From the NCBI RefSeq assembly GCF_022267325.1, contig NZ_JAIZBG010000001.1:2837501-2901500 (forward strand): a stretch of DNA of 64,000 bases, given 5' to 3'. Made by a program: the position numbers and the translations under genes. This DNA comes from Leptospira sanjuanensis. Its GTDB lineage: Bacteria; Spirochaetota; Leptospiria; Leptospirales; Leptospiraceae. The notes beneath the pieces were generated by a model. The model saw nothing but the letters and a program-made list of their open reading frames with translations. It had not been told where the DNA came from and did not search any database. Shown in pieces: positions 60,297 to 64,000 of this stretch (within the stretch, counting starts at the first letter, position 1; each line of letters opens with the position of its first letter).

Positions 60297-60517
60297 AGAA
60301 TAGGTTCGTCCATACCTGCGCAATCGGATAGAAAGCGTACGTCATACCTTATTGTAAAAAGAAGCTTTCATAATAATATTGTTGGCCTTAAATTATAAAA
60401 TTCAGCCATTTATAAGAAAACTTACTGTATCATAAACCTCAACAAAAGATTTCTTGAACGGATGCGTATTCGAAATATTCAGAATTGCAGAAGTTTAAAT
60501 GGGGAGTTATTGAAAGC

Positions 60518-61894
60518 GTGGAACAAGAGACAGTAGTATTAGAGATAAACAAAACACCCTTTAATCAGAAAATTCAATGCAATTGCCCTCGCATAATCTG
60601 TCATTCCCTAACGGATCCAAGTCGCGATGCCTTATCAAATAAAGAAATAGACGATTGCATAAAAGAATTGCAGAGCCATTTGGAAAGCTCGCTTATCGCT
60701 GCTTATTTGATTGAAGTTCAATTCAGTGATCATCAGTTACCCGAAAAACAAGATAAAGAACTCTATTGCGAAGCACTTAGGTTCATTTTAGAATCGATAC
60801 ATTTTCTAACGAAAGCGGAAATGCAAATGTTTCAATTTTCCAAAAGTAGAATCCTACTCCTTCTACCTATGGATGTTGAAGAATCCGATTTAAGCCTTCT
60901 ACCTTCTCAGCTACTTTCCATGATGAACCATCCAATTCGTTATAAGGAAAATGACTTTTTCTTTAAAATTTCGATTGGATCATGTTCGATACGGGAAAAG
61001 AACGAACCCTTTATCGAAATCCGGAATAAATTAGCGGACTCTTTAATGAATGCCAGCAAATATCCCCACAGTCACTATATCGTGAACGGACTCGAAAAAG
61101 AAATTCAGGTGATTTTCGCTTTGAAAATTGCAAACTTCAAGAAAGAATTTTCCTTAAATTACCAACCTATATTGGATGCAAGAACCAAAAAAATCGAATA
61201 TTTAGAAACGTTAACAAGATGGAATCATCCGATCAAAGGAAATATTAGTCCTGATTTTTTTGTTCCATTGGCCGAGCAATCCCTCCTAATTCTAAAATTA
61301 GGCGAATGGGTAATCAGGAACGCAGTCAGAGAATTTTCGAATCTTTTCAAATTTGCAGTCATTCAAGAAAATTGTAAACTGACGGTCAATCTTTCTCCAA
61401 TTCAATTGATTCACAAAGACATCAGCGAAGTATTCATGGAGACCGTTGACCAATACGGAATCAAACCGGATCAGATCTTAATCGAAATTACGGAAACCTC
61501 AGTAAACATGAACGGCGGAGAATTTCGCAGATTTTGCGAACAAGCTGAAAATCTTCATTTTCACGGGTTTAAGATTGCAATCGATGATTTTGGGAAAGGA
61601 CATTCAAATTTTTCGAGATTGGATCAAATTCAATCCGACATCATCAAAATCGATAAGAATCTTTTGAGCGGAGCCTTACGATGTCCCTCCAAAAAAAGAC
61701 TGCTCGGTTCCATCGTCGAAATGATGCGCACCATGCGTAAGAGAGTCGTTATCGAAGGTGTCGAAAACGAAGAGTGTGAAAAAATAGCTTCCGAAGCAGG
61801 AGCAGACTTTCTTCAAGGTTATCATTATTATGCACCTCTAAATATAGAAGGTTTGTCGCAGATCTTTGGAATCAACTTTCAGATTTCTTTATGA
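60518..61894 (+). CDS. EAL-domain protein with a degenerate GGDEF-like N-terminus
   Basis: A protein of about 458 residues. The N-terminal half (about 70-200) looks like a GGDEF fold that has lost the GGDEF motif, with SRILLLLPMDVEESD and FFKISIGSCSIREKN. The C-terminal EAL domain keeps the key residues: ETL in EYLETLTRW, NLSPIQL, EITETSVNM, IDDFGKGHSN and IEGVENEECE. It may be an active cyclic di-GMP phosphodiesterase or a receptor. The start is uncertain: GTG at 60518 with GGGG upstream, or TTG at 60485. There is no receiver, unlike the EAL gene at 47157. Confidence 0.85.
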   Translation: MEQETVVLEINKTPFNQKIQCNCPRIICHSLTDPSRDALSNKEIDDCIKELQSHLESSLIAAYLIEVQFSDHQLPEKQDKELYCEALRFILESIHFLTKAEMQMFQFSKSRILLLLPMDVEESDLSLLPSQLLSMMNHPIRYKENDFFFKISIGSCSIREKNEPFIEIRNKLADSLMNASKYPHSHYIVNGLEKEIQVIFALKIANFKKEFSLNYQPILDARTKKIEYLETLTRWNHPIKGNISPDFFVPLAEQSLLILKLGEWVIRNAVREFSNLFKFAVIQENCKLTVNLSPIQLIHKDISEVFMETVDQYGIKPDQILIEITETSVNMNGGEFRRFCEQAENLHFHGFKIAIDDFGKGHSNFSRLDQIQSDIIKIDKNLLSGALRCPSKKRLLGSIVEMMRTMRKRVVIEGVENEECEKIASEAGADFLQGYHYYAPLNIEGLSQIFGINFQISL

Positions 61895-62458
61895 AGATTC
61901 CCAAAAATCAGAAAGAAAATCTGTGTAGTGAAAATCGTTATTCTAAATCAATTTCGTTCGAAAGTGTTTTTAGAATCTGTAATTCGGTCGATGATCGCTT
62001 TGGCATTTGTGAGCGAGAACTTCGGGCGTCGCTGCCGTTTTCTGCAATTCAATGATTTTGATTACTTCAGCTTTCAGAAGAGTTGATGCAAACTTTTGAA
62101 CGTCCAAGCATGCGCGACTTTTGTATTTCCAAAGACTCACCGGTTTTGAATTTCGGAAAGACCGAAACTCATACTTTGAGCGCGCTTTACGAATCTTACA
62201 ATCTATAAACCATCGGATGAATACCTCCAACGCATGAATTCCTTTATCTTTTCCTAGGAAATCAAACCGAGGATTCTGTATGCACTTTTAGACGATTTAG
62301 AAGGATTGTCAGGCTGCCCTTACTCTTAGGAAACCAATTTCCCCTTTGCTCGATAATTTAAGGCATCCTAATCTATAAAGAGTGAATCCAAATTCTTAAA
62401 ATTAAACTAAGCTGAAGTCATCAAGTTTATATTCCAAAGATAGCTGAACATAATAACA
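61895..62458. other. 564-base AT-rich gap with no supported gene
   Basis: The only longer frame is an 86-codon minus-strand one (61970-62230) with no ribosome binding site. No hairpin terminator was noticed. The sequence from about 62340 is very AT-rich and probably holds the promoter of the lipoprotein that starts at 62459. Confidence 0.4.
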
Positions 62459-64000
62459 ATGTATAAGTCTAATAAGCATAAACGTTCCGGCATTTTGCTT
62501 TTAACTCTAAGTTTACTTACAGTTTCCGATTGTATCAGAAAACCCGATGGAAATCTTTTTATAGATACTATGGTTTTCTCTAACTTCCTGACAAACGCTT
62601 TAACTCCAATCAAACTTAGAGTTCAAGTAAAAGGTCTTGCAAGCGGTGCGAATTTTACGATCTCAAATCAAGATTCGGAAAGCTTAACCATTAGCAAGAA
62701 CGGGGACTTCGAATTTCCAAAAATGAAAACGAAATATTCCGAATTTTCAATTTCAATTCTCTCCCAACCCGTTGCAACACCAAGCCAAACTTGCGTAATT
62801 ACCAATCCTGCCGGAATTCTTAGTCCCAATAACAATACCGTCGAGATAAATTGTGGAACGAAATTTTTTCCGTTAAATCTTAACGTATTTGGAATTGCTA
62901 CCGGCTCAACAGGAATTCTTTCGGTTCGAAATGGGCCGGTCGACACACTGAATATTTCCTCCGACGGGACATATGAATTTTCGGCGCAGGTTCCGGATTT
63001 GGGCTCATATTCCGCAACGATCTTATCGAGACCAAATATGCATGATTGCATCCTAGAACCGCTTCCAGCTTCAATCGGAACAATCAACGGTGCGCCGGTT
63101 ACATTAAATGTAAACTGCTTAAGTCAAATCCATTCTTTCCCTATCGACCAAACTGCAATAGGACCGACCGATAACCTGATTATCACTTTTTCGAAACCGC
63201 TTACACCCATGAGCTGTTCTTTCGTAGCCCCACCCGGAACTTGTTCGGCGGATTTAAGCGCTTCGGCCCTACCTATAGTCGCAGCGGACTATAGCGGTAA
63301 TAGACTTACCGTTCGACCAAATGTTAACTGGAACGCAGGCCTCAGGCGGTGTATACAACTTGCCGGTTGTACGGAAGCCGGAACAAACCGCGTTTTCAAC
63401 CTTCCGCGATCGAACAGTTACGCGGTTACGAATCAGATAAAATACGTAAGCGCAGGAGGCGCCGTCGCGGGCGCTTGTAATTCCGTTGCAACCGCTTGCG
63501 CTAATATACAATACGCAGTTTCACAGTGCAACGTTCTATCCTCTTGTTTCGTCCTGGTTTCTCAGGGAACTTATTCGATAGCAACCGTTCCCGACAGGAT
63601 TCTTTTAATCGATAGGTTACAACTCCTAGGCGGATTTAGTACCGATTTTCAATCTCGAAATACTACAACATTTCAAACGATAATTCGGGACGATATAGGA
63701 GTTGGCGGATGCGGTTCTAATGATGCGACATCCTGCACACCGATTTCAGGTAGCGCCATGACTCTCAATTCCGACGTGCTTGTCCAAGGATTTACGATCA
63801 TCACCAATTCGAATAACAGAGTTTCGACCGGAATAAATCTAAACAATGTGGCTACGGGACCGAATTCGATCACGATCGATAATAATATCATTTTAGGTAC
63901 GAATTCAACGGCGCCCTATGCACTCATGATTGTTAGGTCGGGCATCTACGCTTCAAATGTATCTCCTTCTTTTCGCGCTACCGGAAATTATGTTTTGGGG
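62459..64000 (+). CDS. Beta-helix-type lipoprotein, 3' end outside window
   Basis: Open for 514 codons from ATG 62459 to the window edge with no stop. MYKSNKHKRSGILLLTLSLL is followed by TVSDC, a loose lipobox with Cys25. The next 290 residues are Ser/Asn/Thr-rich, with short beta-rich segments that may be repeats (for example LSVRNGPVDTLNISSDGTYE). A segment with VNWNAGLRRCIQLAGCTEAG follows, and at about 430-514 the pattern SDVLVQGFTIITNSNNRVST, ATGPNSITIDNNIILGTNST reads as right-handed parallel beta-helix repeats (NosD/DUF1565-like). Surface location is likely. The rest lies outside the window. Confidence 0.8.
   Translation, partial: MYKSNKHKRSGILLLTLSLLTVSDCIRKPDGNLFIDTMVFSNFLTNALTPIKLRVQVKGLASGANFTISNQDSESLTISKNGDFEFPKMKTKYSEFSISILSQPVATPSQTCVITNPAGILSPNNNTVEINCGTKFFPLNLNVFGIATGSTGILSVRNGPVDTLNISSDGTYEFSAQVPDLGSYSATILSRPNMHDCILEPLPASIGTINGAPVTLNVNCLSQIHSFPIDQTAIGPTDNLIITFSKPLTPMSCSFVAPPGTCSADLSASALPIVAADYSGNRLTVRPNVNWNAGLRRCIQLAGCTEAGTNRVFNLPRSNSYAVTNQIKYVSAGGAVAGACNSVATACANIQYAVSQCNVLSSCFVLVSQGTYSIATVPDRILLIDRLQLLGGFSTDFQSRNTTTFQTIIRDDIGVGGCGSNDATSCTPISGSAMTLNSDVLVQGFTIITNSNNRVSTGINLNNVATGPNSITIDNNIILGTNSTAPYALMIVRSGIYASNVSPSFRATGNYVLG

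Noticed and set aside
61970..62230. 86-codon minus-strand frame
   Set aside because: TTG start with no ribosome binding site, no family match and no conserved-looking domain; too weak to call.

Overview
The window is spirochaete chromosome, almost certainly Leptospira. The signs are an ATP synthase cluster preceded by lepB and an AtpQ/AtpI-like gene, many lipoproteins with loose spirochaetal lipoboxes, very large PAS kinases, a TMEM43-family protein, DUF1566 and DUF5777 proteins, and long intergenic stretches with short repeats. Base composition is mid-range for the genus. I cannot name the species. There is no CRISPR array, no rRNA, no intact insertion sequence and no prophage. One tRNA gene, tRNA-Leu(CAA), is present.

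Layout. 1-6958 (minus): signal peptidase lepB, an AtpQ-like protein, a TPR-type lipoprotein, a small membrane protein, then atpB, atpE, atpF, atpH and atpA; atpA runs off the left edge. 7046-9874 (plus): a lyase-like protein with a TetR regulator, then corA. 9871-11654 (minus): a LytS/LytR-type two-component pair. 11885-14679 (plus): an outer-membrane barrel protein, a FecR-domain protein carrying a CxxCH motif, and a DUF1761 protein. 14873-22775 (minus): two giant lipoproteins and a TMEM43 protein. 23045-30913: a DUF2079 membrane protein, a TPR protein, a 1323-residue six-PAS kinase and a DUF1566 lipoprotein. 31129-35623: sufB, a peroxiredoxin with a perfect PerR/Fur-type box, a GNAT gene broken by two compensating frameshifts, a DUF1499 protein and a LamG-like lipoprotein. 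35725-40801: a chemotaxis receptor, a transglutaminase-like protein, and a cytochrome-like lipoprotein/YceI/DUF5777 operon.

40802-42495 is an AT-rich accessory patch with one unrecognised gene. 42496-47078 holds a Gly/Pro-rich anchored protein, a hotdog thioesterase, the tRNA-Leu gene with a duplicated 3' end, DoxX and a hypothetical. 47157-55415 (minus) is a dense signalling block: a patatin-like phospholipase with cyclic-nucleotide domains, a PAS/GAF kinase, a CheY-like regulator, a receiver-kinase and a receiver-EAL protein. 55718-59535 (plus) holds a P2-type ATPase, an ArsR repressor and a sterol-desaturase-family enzyme; the ArsR and desaturase genes carry near-identical operator-like palindromes. 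59859-64000 holds a small lipoprotein, a degenerate GGDEF-EAL protein and a beta-helix-type lipoprotein that runs off the right edge.

The most promising leads are regulatory or structural rather than a new multi-gene system: the twin ArsR operators, the PerR-type box, a palindrome inside the cytochrome operon promoter, the tRNA 3'-end duplication, a dispersed hairpin element with a GAACTA/TAGTTC loop, and the orphan gene in the AT-rich patch.
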